From Salinicola acroporae (GTDB lineage Bacteria; Pseudomonadota; Gammaproteobacteria; Pseudomonadales; Halomonadaceae), in the NCBI RefSeq assembly GCF_003206615.1, contig NZ_PZJW01000002.1:543803-607802 (forward strand): a stretch of 64,000 bases of DNA. Direction: 5' to 3'. The position numbers and the translations under genes were made by a program. Position 1 is the first letter of the stretch. Each line of letters begins with the position of its first letter. Below are positions 39,755-49,103 of the stretch, piece by piece. The notes beneath the pieces were generated by a model. The model was given only the letters and a program-made list of their open reading frames with translations, was not told the DNA's origin and ran no database searches.

Positions 39755-40522
39755 TCAGTGAGTGCCCTGATTGACGCGACGCGAGAGTTCGTCTGCGCTC
39801 TCGACCCGCTCGGAATAGCGATCGGTAAGATAGGCCGAGCGCCCCCGCGTCAGCCAGGTGAACTTCACCAGTTCCTCGCAGACATCGACGACTCTCATGT
39901 AGAGCGGCGAGGGTTTCATCCGTCCGGCGTCGTCGAACTCGGTGAATGCCTTGGGTACGGAGGACTGGTTGGGGATGGTGATCATCCGCATCCAGCGCCC
40001 CAGGATTCTCAGTTGGTTGACCGCATTGAAGCTCTGGCTGCCGCCGGAGACTTCCATCACCGCCAGCGTCTTGCCCTGGGTCGGGCGCACGCCACCCAGC
40101 GACAGCGGAATCCAGTCGATCTGGGCCTTCATGACCCCGGTCATGGCGCCATGACGCTCCGGACTGACCCACAGCATACCGTCGGACCACTCGGCGAGAT
40201 CACGCAGCTCCCGTACCTTGGGGTGCTCCGCCTCGGCATCGTCCGGCAGCGGCAGACCGGACGGATTGAAGGTTCTCACCTCACAGCCATACCAGCGCAG
40301 CAGCCGGCCCGCCTCCTCGGATGCCAGCCGCGAAAAGGCGCGCTCGCGCAGCGAACCATAGAGCACCAGGATCCTTGGCGGATGGCGCGGCGCGTCGGCG
40401 CCCACCAGCGCCTCGACATCGATCGGCTGCAACTTCTCCGGATCGATATTGGGCAGGTCGTCGAGATCGACAGAATCACTCATTTCACGCCCGCCGCTGG
40501 CACGCCTATTGCCGTCACTCAT
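39755..40522 (-). CDS. arsH: ArsH NADPH-dependent flavin reductase
   Basis: The product has about 255 residues. ArsH is an NADPH:FMN oxidoreductase that oxidises trivalent organoarsenicals. The flavodoxin-like motif [16 protein letters not shown] (residues about 50-65), then [20 protein letters not shown] and [20 protein letters not shown], are diagnostic. The start MSDGNRR at 40522 overlaps the arsC stop; MSDSVDL at 40483 is an alternative. Confidence 0.94.
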   Translation of the reverse strand: MSDGNRRASGGREMSDSVDLDDLPNIDPEKLQPIDVEALVGADAPRHPPRILVLYGSLRERAFSRLASEEAGRLLRWYGCEVRTFNPSGLPLPDDAEAEHPKVRELRDLAEWSDGMLWVSPERHGAMTGVMKAQIDWIPLSLGGVRPTQGKTLAVMEVSGGSQSFNAVNQLRILGRWMRMITIPNQSSVPKAFTEFDDAGRMKPSPLYMRVVDVCEELVKFTWLTRGRSAYLTDRYSERVESADELSRRVNQGTH

Positions 40523-40931
40523 GCCCGGCCCCATCGGCCCGCACCACTTCGCCGTCTTCCTTGGTGAACGTCGCCACCGGGTCGGCCAGCAGCGCCAGCA
40601 CGAGCTCCGAAGGCCGGCACAGTCGGGCGCCCTTGTCGGTGACCACGATCGGCCGGTTGATCAGGATCGGGTGTGCCATCATCGCGTCGATCAACCGGTC
40701 ATCGCTCAGGGCCGGATCGTCGAGGCCGAGTTCCTCGAACGGCGTGCCCTTGCGGCGCAGCAGCTCTCGCGGCGTGATGCCCATCATCGCGATCAGCTCG
40801 ACCAGGCGCTCGCGAGTGGGCGGCGTGTTCAGGTATTCGATCACGTCCGGCGTCTCGCCGGAGGCCTCGATCATCGCCAGCGTGTTGCGCGACGTACCAC
40901 AGGCGGGGTTGTGATAGATCAACGTCTTCAT
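40515..40931 (-). CDS. arsC: Glutaredoxin-type arsenate reductase ArsC
   Basis: This 138-residue protein reduces arsenate to arsenite for export by ArsB. It is of the E. coli plasmid type: the active-site Cys lies in [17 protein letters not shown], and the product-binding region is [21 protein letters not shown]. The start MKTLIYHN at 40931 is the family start. It lies 7 bp downstream of arsR and overlaps arsH. Confidence 0.96.
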   Translation of the reverse strand: MKTLIYHNPACGTSRNTLAMIEASGETPDVIEYLNTPPTRERLVELIAMMGITPRELLRRKGTPFEELGLDDPALSDDRLIDAMMAHPILINRPIVVTDKGARLCRPSELVLALLADPVATFTKEDGEVVRADGAGHE

Positions 40932-40938
40932 GGCGCCC

Positions 40939-41289
40939 TCACGATTTGTCTTCGGCATTCCCGTCATCGGGGGAACAGTTCAGAAAAGGTTCACAGGCCT
41001 CCGGGTGCCCGGCGCAGCAATCGCGAACCAGGAACCGGATCGTCTCGCTCATGTGAGAGAGATTGGCGCGGTAGATGATCGACCGGCTCTGCCGCCGGGA
41101 AACGACCCACCCCGCCCGCGCCAGCACCGAGAGATGGGCGGACAGGGTGTTGTGAGGCACGCTGAGCTGACGCGCGATCTCGCCGGCGGGAAGCCCCTCG
41201 GGTTCATGGCTCACCAGCAGCCGGTAGGTCTCGAGCCTCGTCTCCTGGGACAGGGCGGCGAAACTGTCGATAGCGTTCTTTATTTCCAT
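40939..41289 (-). CDS. arsR: ArsR family transcriptional repressor
   Basis: This 116-residue winged-helix repressor is the first gene of the ars operon. The DNA-binding core is GEIARQLSVPHNTLSAHLSV with ALSQETRLETYRLLV before it. Candidate arsenite-binding cysteines sit at the C-terminus (RDCCAGHPEACEPFLNC) rather than in the classical CxC of helix 3, so it belongs to a variant with a displaced metalloid site. It should release DNA when trivalent arsenic binds. Confidence 0.93.
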   Translation of the reverse strand: MEIKNAIDSFAALSQETRLETYRLLVSHEPEGLPAGEIARQLSVPHNTLSAHLSVLARAGWVVSRRQSRSIIYRANLSHMSETIRFLVRDCCAGHPEACEPFLNCSPDDGNAEDKS

Positions 41290-41295
41290 ATGTCC

Positions 41296-41324
41296 AGAAT
41301 ATAAGACACATTGAAGCCTGACAA
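41296..41324 (-). promoter_or_regulatory. Predicted promoter of the ars operon
   Basis: On the minus strand TTGTCA, a 17-bp spacer, and TATTCT form a near-consensus sigma-70 promoter ending 7 bp before the arsR ATG. The short leader leaves an ArsR operator overlapping the promoter as the likely control mode. Confidence 0.6.
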
Positions 41325-41383
41325 CGACCTTTGAAAAAGATCGAGGAGGGAGAGGTTCCTCGGGAGCCTCTCCCCGCGCCGCC

Positions 41384-41719
41384 TCAGCCGCTCTTGTCGT
41401 TCAACTGGCCATAGTAGACGGGTCGGCAGAGACAGAAGACTGGCGCCCCTGTTGCCTCGACGGCCGTGACGAAGCGCTCCGCCGTCTCCTCGTCCATCGC
41501 GTACATCAGCTCGATGGGCTGGTCGGCCAGATCGAAGAAATGGGCGGAGTGCAGCTTGCCGTCCGCCCCGGTCCCCTCGACGTCGCTGCGCTGGGTCATC
41601 CGGCCGAGATCCAGACTTTCCGCCGTCTCGATGATCCAGTCATAGACGCGCTTGCCCTCGTGCCGACGCGACTCCGGCACGATGAATATCACTTCATAGC
41701 CGCTCTTGAGCCGATTCAT
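41384..41719 (-). CDS. DUF190 protein linked to fluoride exporter
   Basis: This 111-residue PII-like small protein has [20 protein letters not shown] near the start and [14 protein letters not shown] near the end. The start at 41719 overlaps the crcB stop (ATGA). DUF190 proteins commonly accompany crcB and may be regulatory; the mechanism is unknown. The longer reading frame upstream is just the wrong frame of crcB. Confidence 0.85.
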   Translation of the reverse strand: MNRLKSGYEVIFIVPESRRHEGKRVYDWIIETAESLDLGRMTQRSDVEGTGADGKLHSAHFFDLADQPIELMYAMDEETAERFVTAVEATGAPVFCLCRPVYYGQLNDKSG

Positions 41720-42117
41720 GACTGTGATCCTCCCAGCAGGTTCTGGATGACGCCGTAGGTCAGAAAACCCAGGCCGGTCATGACCAGCGAGCCCAGCACG
41801 TGAACGCCGATGCCCAGCAGCGCCATGCCGTAGCGCCCCGCCTGGATGTTGCCGAACATCTCGGCGGAGAAGGTGGAAAACGTGGTCAGCGCGCCCAGGA
41901 AGCCGGTGATCACGAACAATCGGACCTCCGGCGACAGGGACGGCAGTTGCGCGAAAAGCGCGATGCCGATGCCGATCAGCCACGCGCCCAACAGGTTCGC
42001 CACCAGCGTACCGGGCGGAATCGCCGGAAACAGGGCGTTGAGCCAGACGCCCAACAGCCATCGCAGATTCGCGCCAATCGCGGCACCGGCCCCGATCGAC
42101 AATACGGACAACCACAT
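41716..42117 (-). CDS. crcB: Fluoride channel CrcB/Fluc
   Basis: This 133-residue protein has four membrane helices and forms a dual-topology dimeric fluoride channel. Diagnostic segments are [39 protein letters not shown] with the conserved Asn, and [19 protein letters not shown] with the TTFSTF phenylalanine box. The start MWLSVLS at 42117 fits. A fluoride riboswitch sits about 110 nt upstream. Confidence 0.95.
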   Translation of the reverse strand: MWLSVLSIGAGAAIGANLRWLLGVWLNALFPAIPPGTLVANLLGAWLIGIGIALFAQLPSLSPEVRLFVITGFLGALTTFSTFSAEMFGNIQAGRYGMALLGIGVHVLGSLVMTGLGFLTYGVIQNLLGGSQS

Positions 42118-42227
42118 ACCTGACGTCCTCGATAGATCCTTTTGATGGAATGATCCGCTCGAGGAGGCGAGCCAGCAAGGAAGGAAATACGGACACCTGC
42201 TGACACGCCTCGACCGAAGCGCCTCGC

Positions 42228-42298
42228 AGGCATCATTAACCGATAGACGGTGGTTCGAGCGACCGGGAAAACCGCTCGGGAGGAATGCCATCTCCCAC
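42228..42298 (-). promoter_or_regulatory. Fluoride riboswitch (crcB motif)
   Basis: Read on the minus strand, GGGAGATGGCATTCCTCCC is followed by a variable hairpin with AACC-type loop segments and then TTAATGATGCCTGC. The pairing GGAG/CTCC, the GATGGCAT core and the 3' TGATGCCT match the known fluoride-sensing RNA. Fluoride should turn on crcB-DUF190 through the 110-nt downstream leader. Confidence 0.88.
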
Positions 42299-42386
42299 GC
42301 CGAGACCTTAGCACCGAACGCGCCGGCCGCGCCACTGGCAGTCCGGTACGCCACGCTGCCCTATTGATGCGTAGAGTGGCGCCCTC

Positions 42387-43301
42387 TCACTCCCACGCCG
42401 CGCCTTCCAGGGCGTCGAGCGGAATCTTCAGATAGCGTTTGCCGTTGCTCTCCGGCTCGGGAAGTCGTCCGCCGAGGATATTGACCTGCAGCGCATGCAG
42501 GATCAGCTTCGGCATCGGCAATTCGCGGTCGCGACGATGACGCAGCTCGACGTACTCGGCCTCGCTACTGTCATCGAGTCGGTGCTTGTTGGTCTCGCGC
42601 TGCTCCTGCACCGTGCTTTCCCACTGCGGTTCGCGGCCGTCGGGCATGTAGTCGTGACCGGTGAATAACCGGGTCTCGTCGGACAGCGCCAGGATCGCCT
42701 GGATCGAGTGCCACAACTGATGAGCGCTTCCGCCGGGAAAGTCGGCGCGGGCGGTGCCGAAGTCGGGCTGAAACAGGGTGTCGTGAACGAAGGCCGCATC
42801 GCCGATCAGGTAGGTGATCGAGGCCGGCGTATGACCCGGTGAGAGCATTACGCGACAGTCGAGTTCGCCCAGCTTGAAGGTGTCCCCGTCATCGAACAGA
42901 TGATCCCACTGGCTGCCGTCGTCCTTCAGATCCGGCCAGTTGTAGATTGCCTTCCATAGCGCCTGCACCCGGATCACCGGCTGGCCGATAGCGGTAGGCG
43001 CACCGGTTTTCTCGTGCAGATATCGGGCAGCGGAGAAGTGATCCGCGTGGGGATGGGTATCCAGAACCCAGTCGACCTTAAGTCTTTTGCGCTCGACATA
43101 GGCCAGCAGCTCATCGGCCTGGAACGTCGTCGTGGCGCCGGACTTCTCATCGTAGTCGAGCACGGGGTCGATGATCGCGCAATGGCTTGTGAGTGGGTCG
43201 CTGACGACATACTGGATGCTGAAGGTGCGGGGATCGAAAAAGCCGGCGACATCAGGGCGGGCTCCGTTTGCATCACCCCGAGAGAGAGCGAAGGTCTTCA
43301 T
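42387..43301 (-). CDS. MBL-fold metallo-hydrolase (persulfide-dioxygenase/glyoxalase II-like)
   Basis: This 304-residue protein has the metal-binding motif DTHPHADHFSAARYLHEKTG (HxHxDH) near residue 82, the second His in LSPGHTPASITYLIGD, and the Asp/His ligands in FVHDTLFQPDFGTARADFPG and LFTGHDY. It resembles Blh-type proteins, which act on sulfur compounds such as glutathione persulfide. No rhodanese or regulator lies beside it, so the substrate is uncertain. Confidence 0.85.
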   Translation of the reverse strand: MKTFALSRGDANGARPDVAGFFDPRTFSIQYVVSDPLTSHCAIIDPVLDYDEKSGATTTFQADELLAYVERKRLKVDWVLDTHPHADHFSAARYLHEKTGAPTAIGQPVIRVQALWKAIYNWPDLKDDGSQWDHLFDDGDTFKLGELDCRVMLSPGHTPASITYLIGDAAFVHDTLFQPDFGTARADFPGGSAHQLWHSIQAILALSDETRLFTGHDYMPDGREPQWESTVQEQRETNKHRLDDSSEAEYVELRHRRDRELPMPKLILHALQVNILGGRLPEPESNGKRYLKIPLDALEGAAWE

Positions 43302-43429
43302 GACGACTCCTTGGGAAAGCCTACCCCTAGCGTAACGCCTGTACAGTTATAACGTTATATCGATTTCTGACATCAAGACCCGTTTGGCGCCTGCGGTTAT
43401 GCCTCCTGGGTATCATCGCTCTCGAGGCC

Positions 43430-43458
43430 AAAAAAACGGCACCGGTGTCGCCGGTGCC
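43430..43458 (-). terminator. Terminator of the tricarboxylate transporter operon
   Basis: On the minus strand GGCACCGG, CGACA, CCGGTGCC and a run of seven T form a strong hairpin 50 bp after the stop of the TctA-TctB gene. Confidence 0.88.
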
Positions 43459-43506
43459 ATCCTGGTTTTGGTGGTGTTGTCCTTCAGTCTCCCTACGAGC
43501 GACAGC

Positions 43507-45459
43507 TTAGAACAGCATCGCGTCCAGCCATCCCGTGGGATAGTGCAGGTTCAGGAGTGCCTGCATGCCGAGCAGGAAGATTCCAATGCCGATGGCGATC
43601 AGCAGCGCCGCCGACCAGCGTGCCTTGGCAACGAACCGGATGAAGCACAGCGTCATGAGGACCGCAGTGCTGATGAAGCCGAGTAGCGAGGCCACGACGA
43701 TCAGGGCCAGCAGTCCGCCGAGCCAGACCAGCGGCTGGCCGATGGGTTGGCTGACCCAGGTTGCCTGCCCCTTCCACGCCTGGGCGCCGGTCAGCAACGC
43801 GCCGATGGCCATGATCGCGATGGCCAGCATCGGGAAGATGCCGCCGATCATCGACATGCCGCTGACGTCGTACCAGGCACCGGCCGCCAGTGCGAGCATG
43901 CCCGCGACCAGCACCAGATCGATCTTGCCGAAGGTCGGCGCCGGCGAGTCGGCCGTCTGGCGGTTGACATCGGCACCCACCGCCAGCGGCTGCCGCCGTC
44001 GCTGGAGCAACCGCTTGATCAGCGGGAAGGCAAACGCCAGCGCGATCAATGCCAGAATGATGATGACCCCGGGGCGAAGAAACGCCGCCATGCCATGGAA
44101 CTGCACGCTCTGATAGAAGTAGGTCTCGGCACCCGGTGCGAGCACGAAGCCGATCAGGAAAGCGGGACGGGACCAGCCGGCCTGCTTGAACAGTAGCCCG
44201 ATCGCGCCGACGGCGACCAGGGTGTACCAGTCGCCCAACGACCGGGTGGCCTGGAAGGCGGCAAACAGGATCAGCGTGGTGATCACCGGCGCCAGCAGCA
44301 CGAAGGGGATGCGCGTGAGCTGGGCGACCGGCCGCGCCAGCATCAGGCACAGTGCGGCACCGAGGATATTGGCCAGCGCCAGCGACCAGATGATGGTGTA
44401 AGTGAGATCCAGGTGGGTGGTGATCATGCTAACCCCGGGCTCAAGCCCCAGCAGCAGCAGTCCGCCCAGAAAGATCGCCGCCGTGCCCGAACCCGGCACG
44501 CCGAACAGCAGCGTCGGCACCATGGCCCCGCAGGCACAGGCGTTGTTGGCCGACTCCGGCGCGATGACGCCGCGAATGTCGCCGTGGCCAAAATGCTTCT
44601 CGCCCTTCGTCTTCGATGCGAACGCATAGGTGAGCCAGTCGACGACCGAGCCGGCGAGCCCGGGGATGGTGCCGATGAGGCTCCCCATACCGGCGCACTT
44701 GGCGACCAGACCGCGATTGTCGACGACGTCGCGAATGCCCTGGCGCCACCCATGGCCCAGCGACGTCTGCTCACGGGCGATACTGCCGCGCCGAATGAGC
44801 AGATCGACGATCTCCGGCAACGCAAAGATCGCCAGCCCTACGACGATCAGCGGGATACCGTCGAACAGATACTCGACGCCAAGGTTGAGGCGAAACTCGC
44901 CGGTCGCCGGCGCCGTCCCGATCGCCCCGGCCAGCAATCCCAGGCCGCAGGCGGCCATGCCCTTGAACAGGCTGTCGCCGGAGAGCACCGCGACCATGGC
45001 CAGCCCCAGCAGCGTCAGCACGAACAGTTCCGCCGACGAGAACGCCAGCACCAGCGGCCGCGCAACCAGGATGAATCCGGTCAACACGATGGCGCCGATA
45101 ACGCCGCCGCACAGCGATGACAGGAAGGCGCTAGCCAGCGCCCGCGCCGCTTGGCCCTTCTTGGCCAGTGGGAAGCCGTCCATCACGGTAGCCTGGGAGG
45201 CGCTCGAACCAGGAATTCCCATCAGCACCGAGGTGAACGTGTCTCCCGTGGGAATGACCGCGACCATGCCCATCAGCATACCCAGCGCCAATCCCGGCTC
45301 CATGCCGTAAAGAAACGGCAGCAGCAGCGCCATGCCGGCAATCCCGCCCAACCCGGGAATGATGCCGACCAGCAGACCGATCATCACCCCCAGACCCATG
45401 TAGACCAGATGCGAGGCACTGAATACCTCGCCTAAACTCGCGACCAAGGCATCTATCAT
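43507..45459 (-). CDS. Fused TctA-TctB membrane component of a tripartite tricarboxylate transporter
   Basis: The product has 650 residues. Residues 1-500 are TctA, with many hydrophobic segments, the family repeat GLLVGIIPGLGGIAGMALLL and IPGSSASQATVMDGFPLAKK, and a second one, GTIPGLAGSVVDWLTYAFA. Residues about 505-650 are a TctB-like four-helix domain (VAGMLALAAGAWYDVSGMSM). TctA and TctB are usually separate genes, so this is a natural fusion. It takes up a carboxylate delivered by the periplasmic receptor encoded at 45500-46609. Confidence 0.9.
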   Translation of the reverse strand: MIDALVASLGEVFSASHLVYMGLGVMIGLLVGIIPGLGGIAGMALLLPFLYGMEPGLALGMLMGMVAVIPTGDTFTSVLMGIPGSSASQATVMDGFPLAKKGQAARALASAFLSSLCGGVIGAIVLTGFILVARPLVLAFSSAELFVLTLLGLAMVAVLSGDSLFKGMAACGLGLLAGAIGTAPATGEFRLNLGVEYLFDGIPLIVVGLAIFALPEIVDLLIRRGSIAREQTSLGHGWRQGIRDVVDNRGLVAKCAGMGSLIGTIPGLAGSVVDWLTYAFASKTKGEKHFGHGDIRGVIAPESANNACACGAMVPTLLFGVPGSGTAAIFLGGLLLLGLEPGVSMITTHLDLTYTIIWSLALANILGAALCLMLARPVAQLTRIPFVLLAPVITTLILFAAFQATRSLGDWYTLVAVGAIGLLFKQAGWSRPAFLIGFVLAPGAETYFYQSVQFHGMAAFLRPGVIIILALIALAFAFPLIKRLLQRRRQPLAVGADVNRQTADSPAPTFGKIDLVLVAGMLALAAGAWYDVSGMSMIGGIFPMLAIAIMAIGALLTGAQAWKGQATWVSQPIGQPLVWLGGLLALIVVASLLGFISTAVLMTLCFIRFVAKARWSAALLIAIGIGIFLLGMQALLNLHYPTGWLDAMLF

Positions 45460-45499
45460 TGTGTTGTCTCCTCATACCGTCTCGGCGACGACGAATCAG

Positions 45500-46609
45500 T
45501 TAACGCGTCACGACCCGCACGCCGTAACGATCCTTGAGCCAGTCGACGACCCATTGACGACGGGCATCGCTGAGTTCCATCGCTGACGCCAGCTGCTTGG
45601 CGGCAACTTCTCCCACGACCGGCTCGTACGGCCCGACCTGCTGACGCGCGGCGGCAATAAACGCCTCGTTCGTCGTCAGGTCCTTGGCAGCGGCGCGATA
45701 ACGCCCCAGCAGCTCGGCATCGACCTGCTTGGGCACCAGCAGCAGTTTCTGCAGGGCATAGCCGGAGGCGAAGAACTTGTGGAAGACCTCGTAGGCGACG
45801 TCGTCTCGGCTGGCGCCGGGCTGGGCCAGATAGAGTTCCGAGAACGTGGGCAGATCGGGGAAGGCGGGATCACGCACGATCACGCCCTCTTCGTTCATCA
45901 CGCCCAGCGAAAAGAGCGGCACGGCCTGGCCGGATTCGACCAGCGGCGTGACGCTGCTGAAGTAGGCAGAGGTGGTCTGGAAATCGACCCCGGCCTCTCC
46001 GCGCTCGAACGCCAGGCGCCCCTCGCCACGACTGCGCATGCCGAAGACCGGCTCGACCGCCAGGCCCAGCATGTCGAATGCCAGCATCACCGGCATCTCG
46101 AGCCCGGTCGGCGTCTGCATCGCGAACTTCGTCGGCTCCTCGCGCAGATTGTCGAGAATCTCGGCGGTCTCCTTGCCGAAGCGCGGCTGGACGTAGACCA
46201 CGCCGCCGGTGGGCGCGGCAATGATCGGCGTCCACTTGGCGTAATCGAAGCGGACCCGAGGATCCTGCAGCATGGCCGGGAACTGCGTGGAGGCCGAAGT
46301 GACCAGCATCTCCTCGCCATTGGGCTGAGCGCGGGTATAGAAGAGATTGGTACCGGTGATCGAACCGCCCCCAGGCACGTTGTCGACGACGATGGCGGGA
46401 TGCGAGGGCAGCGACTGCGCCATCCAATGCGACATGAAGCGCGCCCAGACATCGGTGCCCCCGCCGACCCCGAACGGCACGGTCCAGGTCAGCGTGTCGG
46501 GCATGGGCTGGCCGTCGTCGGCTTCGGCGAATAGCGGTAACAGCGCCAGCGCACAGGCGATCCACCAGCGCCGGCAAGGCATTCGCGAGAGTTTTGGCTT
46601 GGCGTGCAT
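45500..46609 (-). CDS. TctC/Bug-type periplasmic tricarboxylate-binding receptor
   Basis: The product has 369 residues from MHAKPKLSRM, preceded by AAGGAGAGGAT. A signal peptide (WWIACALALLPLFAEA) directs it to the periplasm. Bug-fold motifs are LTWTVPFGVGGGTDVWARF and VDNVPGGGSITGTNLFYT. It captures the substrate for the TctA-TctB fusion 40 bp downstream. The neighbouring GalD-like gene suggests a tricarboxylate such as oxalomesaconate or a citrate analogue. Confidence 0.9.
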   Translation of the reverse strand: MHAKPKLSRMPCRRWWIACALALLPLFAEADDGQPMPDTLTWTVPFGVGGGTDVWARFMSHWMAQSLPSHPAIVVDNVPGGGSITGTNLFYTRAQPNGEEMLVTSASTQFPAMLQDPRVRFDYAKWTPIIAAPTGGVVYVQPRFGKETAEILDNLREEPTKFAMQTPTGLEMPVMLAFDMLGLAVEPVFGMRSRGEGRLAFERGEAGVDFQTTSAYFSSVTPLVESGQAVPLFSLGVMNEEGVIVRDPAFPDLPTFSELYLAQPGASRDDVAYEVFHKFFASGYALQKLLLVPKQVDAELLGRYRAAAKDLTTNEAFIAAARQQVGPYEPVVGEVAAKQLASAMELSDARRQWVVDWLKDRYGVRVVTR

Positions 46610-46739
46610 ATCCTCTCCTTCTCTTGGTGTTGTGTTGGGGAAACACTGCATAAATGCCTGCGCAGGCGAATCGCTGCGTTGCGCTTCATCCTGCTCGTCG
46701 ATTTATTCAGTATTTCCTTGGATAAGGTGTCCGACGTCC

Positions 46740-47819
46740 TCAGCCGGCGGCATCCAGCTCCAGCGTTTCCGGGACGAATACCGAACCGCTGAACAGCCGG
46801 CGAGCGGTACGCACCAGCGAACAGCGCGGCCACGGCTGCCCCGTGGGCCAATGGCTGACCACGCCCAGCCGGCCGCTTGGATGCTCGAACTCCATCAGTC
46901 CGTTGTCGTCCGGCACGCTGGCGAGGCCGTCGGTGATACCGCGGCTGTCGGCACACGCCACGGCAAGCCCCACTGCACCGGTGATGGCAAGCGCGCGATG
47001 GCACCGGTGCGGCATGAAATAGCGCACCTGCAAAATACCGCCCGCTTGCGGCGCACTGATCAGAACGGGTTTGGGGATCACCTTGTCGGCGACATCGCCC
47101 AGACCCATGGCGGCTCCGGCCTGTCGTCGGATCGACTCCAGCCTGGCCATCAGCTCGCGATCGCCATCGAGTTCGGCCGGCGACGCGTCACCCCGTTTGC
47201 CGAGATCTGCAGCCCGGAGGAGTACCATGGGCATGGCGGCGTCGAGACAGGTCACCTCGAGGCCGTCGATGACGTCTCGTGGCCGGCCGGTGGGATAGAG
47301 CTCGCCGGTTTTCGCTCCCACGACGTTGCGAAACTCCAGCAACACCGGCGCGGCGGTGCCGGGGACACCATCGATATGCGTCTCGCCGACGTAAGCGACC
47401 CGGCCGTCCGGCGTCTGGATATCGGCATCGATGACGCTCTGGGTATTGACGTTGCGGATCGTGACCCGCGTGACATCGCCCTGGGCCGCTACCAGGCCCT
47501 GCTCGATCGCAAAGGGACCGACCGCGCTCAGCATGTTGCCGCAGTTGGGGGAGGTATCCACGCGCCGCTGTTCGACCATGACCTGGACGAACAGATAATC
47601 CACATCGATACCGGGCTCCGACGAGGGCGACACGATGGCGACCTTGCTGGTCTGCGGGTAACCGCCGCCGATGCCGTCCACTTCCAGTTCGTTGCCCGAT
47701 CCCATCAGCGCCAGCAGCACCTCGTCGCGCCGGGCAGGATCCCGAGGCAGATCGCTACCCAGAAATACCGGGCCCTTCGATGTACCACCGCGCATCAGCA
47801 CGCAGGGAATGGCTTGCAT
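46740..47819 (-). CDS. PrpF-family isomerase, probable 4-oxalomesaconate tautomerase (GalD-like)
   Basis: This 359-residue protein has the diaminopimelate-epimerase-like fold of PrpF proteins. The N-terminal MQAIPCVLMRGGTSKGPVF is characteristic, with the catalytic Cys in DTSPNCGNMLSAVGPFAIE. GalD converts keto and enol tautomers of 4-oxalomesaconate in gallate breakdown; PrpF acts on aconitate. The start at 47819 follows GGAAGGAACG. It is first in a leftward operon with the transporter genes and divergent from a LysR regulator, which probably controls it. No other gallate genes are in the window. Confidence 0.8.
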   Translation of the reverse strand: MQAIPCVLMRGGTSKGPVFLGSDLPRDPARRDEVLLALMGSGNELEVDGIGGGYPQTSKVAIVSPSSEPGIDVDYLFVQVMVEQRRVDTSPNCGNMLSAVGPFAIEQGLVAAQGDVTRVTIRNVNTQSVIDADIQTPDGRVAYVGETHIDGVPGTAAPVLLEFRNVVGAKTGELYPTGRPRDVIDGLEVTCLDAAMPMVLLRAADLGKRGDASPAELDGDRELMARLESIRRQAGAAMGLGDVADKVIPKPVLISAPQAGGILQVRYFMPHRCHRALAITGAVGLAVACADSRGITDGLASVPDDNGLMEFEHPSGRLGVVSHWPTGQPWPRCSLVRTARRLFSGSVFVPETLELDAAG

Positions 47820-48050
47820 AGATCGTTCCTTCCACGTTTCGGCCGACCCGCGGCCACTGGTGGAAGGCAAACTCGCACGCTTGTATCGAGTGATCCAATG
47901 CAATTATCGTGACCATTAATGCACCAAAGACATCAATAGACCAAAATCACATAACCTTTTGATATTTATTATTAAAATGATTCATCCGCTACATTTTCCA
48001 GAGAGGTCTGCCGAGGCGGTATTCGACCAATGAACTATGAGCTTTAAGTT

Positions 48051-48977
48051 GTGAACTATGAGCTGCAGCAGATTCAGGCGTTCCTCAAGGTCGCGGAACT
48101 CGAGAGCTTCCAGGCGGCGGCGCAGTCGCTCAATCTCTCCCAGCCGGCCCTGAGCCGACGCATCAAGAAGCTGGAATCCATTCTGGGCACGCCGCTATTG
48201 GCGCGCACGACGCGCAGCGTTTCGCTCACCACCGTCGGGCGGGACTTCTTCCCCCAGGCCAAGCGACTGGTGGATGAGTTCGACCATGCCCTGTTCAACA
48301 TTCGCGCCCTGGCCGAGAACCGGATCGGCCAGATCACGCTGGCCTGCATACCCACCGCCGCGTTCTATTTCCTCCCTGCCGTCATCCGTGAGTACAACGC
48401 CCGCTATCCCAATATCCGAATCCGCCTTCTCGACCTGAGCGCGAACGACGGACTCGGTGCCGTATTGAGCGGCGAAGCCGAATTCGGCATCAACATGCTC
48501 AGCGGGCATCACCCCGATATCGTCTTTACTCCCCTGGTCGTCGAGCCGTTCGTGCTGGTCTGTCGGCACGATCATCCGCTGGCAACGCATGGCAGCGTCA
48601 CCTGGAGCGAGCTCAGCGAGCACAAGCTGATCGGGGTGGGAAAGATGAGCGGCAACCGGATGCTGCTGGACCACGAACTCTCGTCGCTGACCCAGCGACC
48701 GAGCTGGTTCTACGAGGTCCAGCACCTATCGACCTCGCTCGGCATGGTCGAGGCCGGGCTGGGCGTCGCGGCGGTTCCCCGCCTGTCGATGCCCGACCAG
48801 GAACACCCGCTGCTGGTCCAGTGTCCGCTGATCGAGCCGCTGGTGAAACGGACCCTGGGAATGGTAAGGCGACGGGATAGCGCGCTATCACCGGCGGCGG
48901 AGCGCTTCGTCGAGACACTACTGAAACACTGGGACAAGGGCGGCATTGAAGGTGGCATCGGGCCGATCAACTTGTAA
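48051..48977 (+). CDS. LysR family transcriptional regulator
   Basis: The product has 308 residues from a GTG start. The N-terminal helix-turn-helix is FQAAAQSLNLSQPALSRRIK (residues about 22-41) and a periplasmic-binding-like effector domain follows (VLSGEAEFGINMLSGHHPDI). It is divergent from the GalD-like and transporter operon, the usual position of a LysR activator, and the effector may be a tricarboxylate. A near-duplicate of the first codons lies just upstream, making a five-codon mini-frame (MNYEL, stop). Confidence 0.92.
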   Translation: MNYELQQIQAFLKVAELESFQAAAQSLNLSQPALSRRIKKLESILGTPLLARTTRSVSLTTVGRDFFPQAKRLVDEFDHALFNIRALAENRIGQITLACIPTAAFYFLPAVIREYNARYPNIRIRLLDLSANDGLGAVLSGEAEFGINMLSGHHPDIVFTPLVVEPFVLVCRHDHPLATHGSVTWSELSEHKLIGVGKMSGNRMLLDHELSSLTQRPSWFYEVQHLSTSLGMVEAGLGVAAVPRLSMPDQEHPLLVQCPLIEPLVKRTLGMVRRRDSALSPAAERFVETLLKHWDKGGIEGGIGPINL

Positions 48978-49103
48978 CGATGCAATTCCCGTCGACCGTT
49001 CACCTCTGGGCTCCTGGGACTTGCCCCAGGAACGTTGACGTGAGGTCACCCGCGCCCAAGATCATCTCGGCTAGAGCCTGGCCGGAAAGAGGCCGCGAAC
49101 CCG

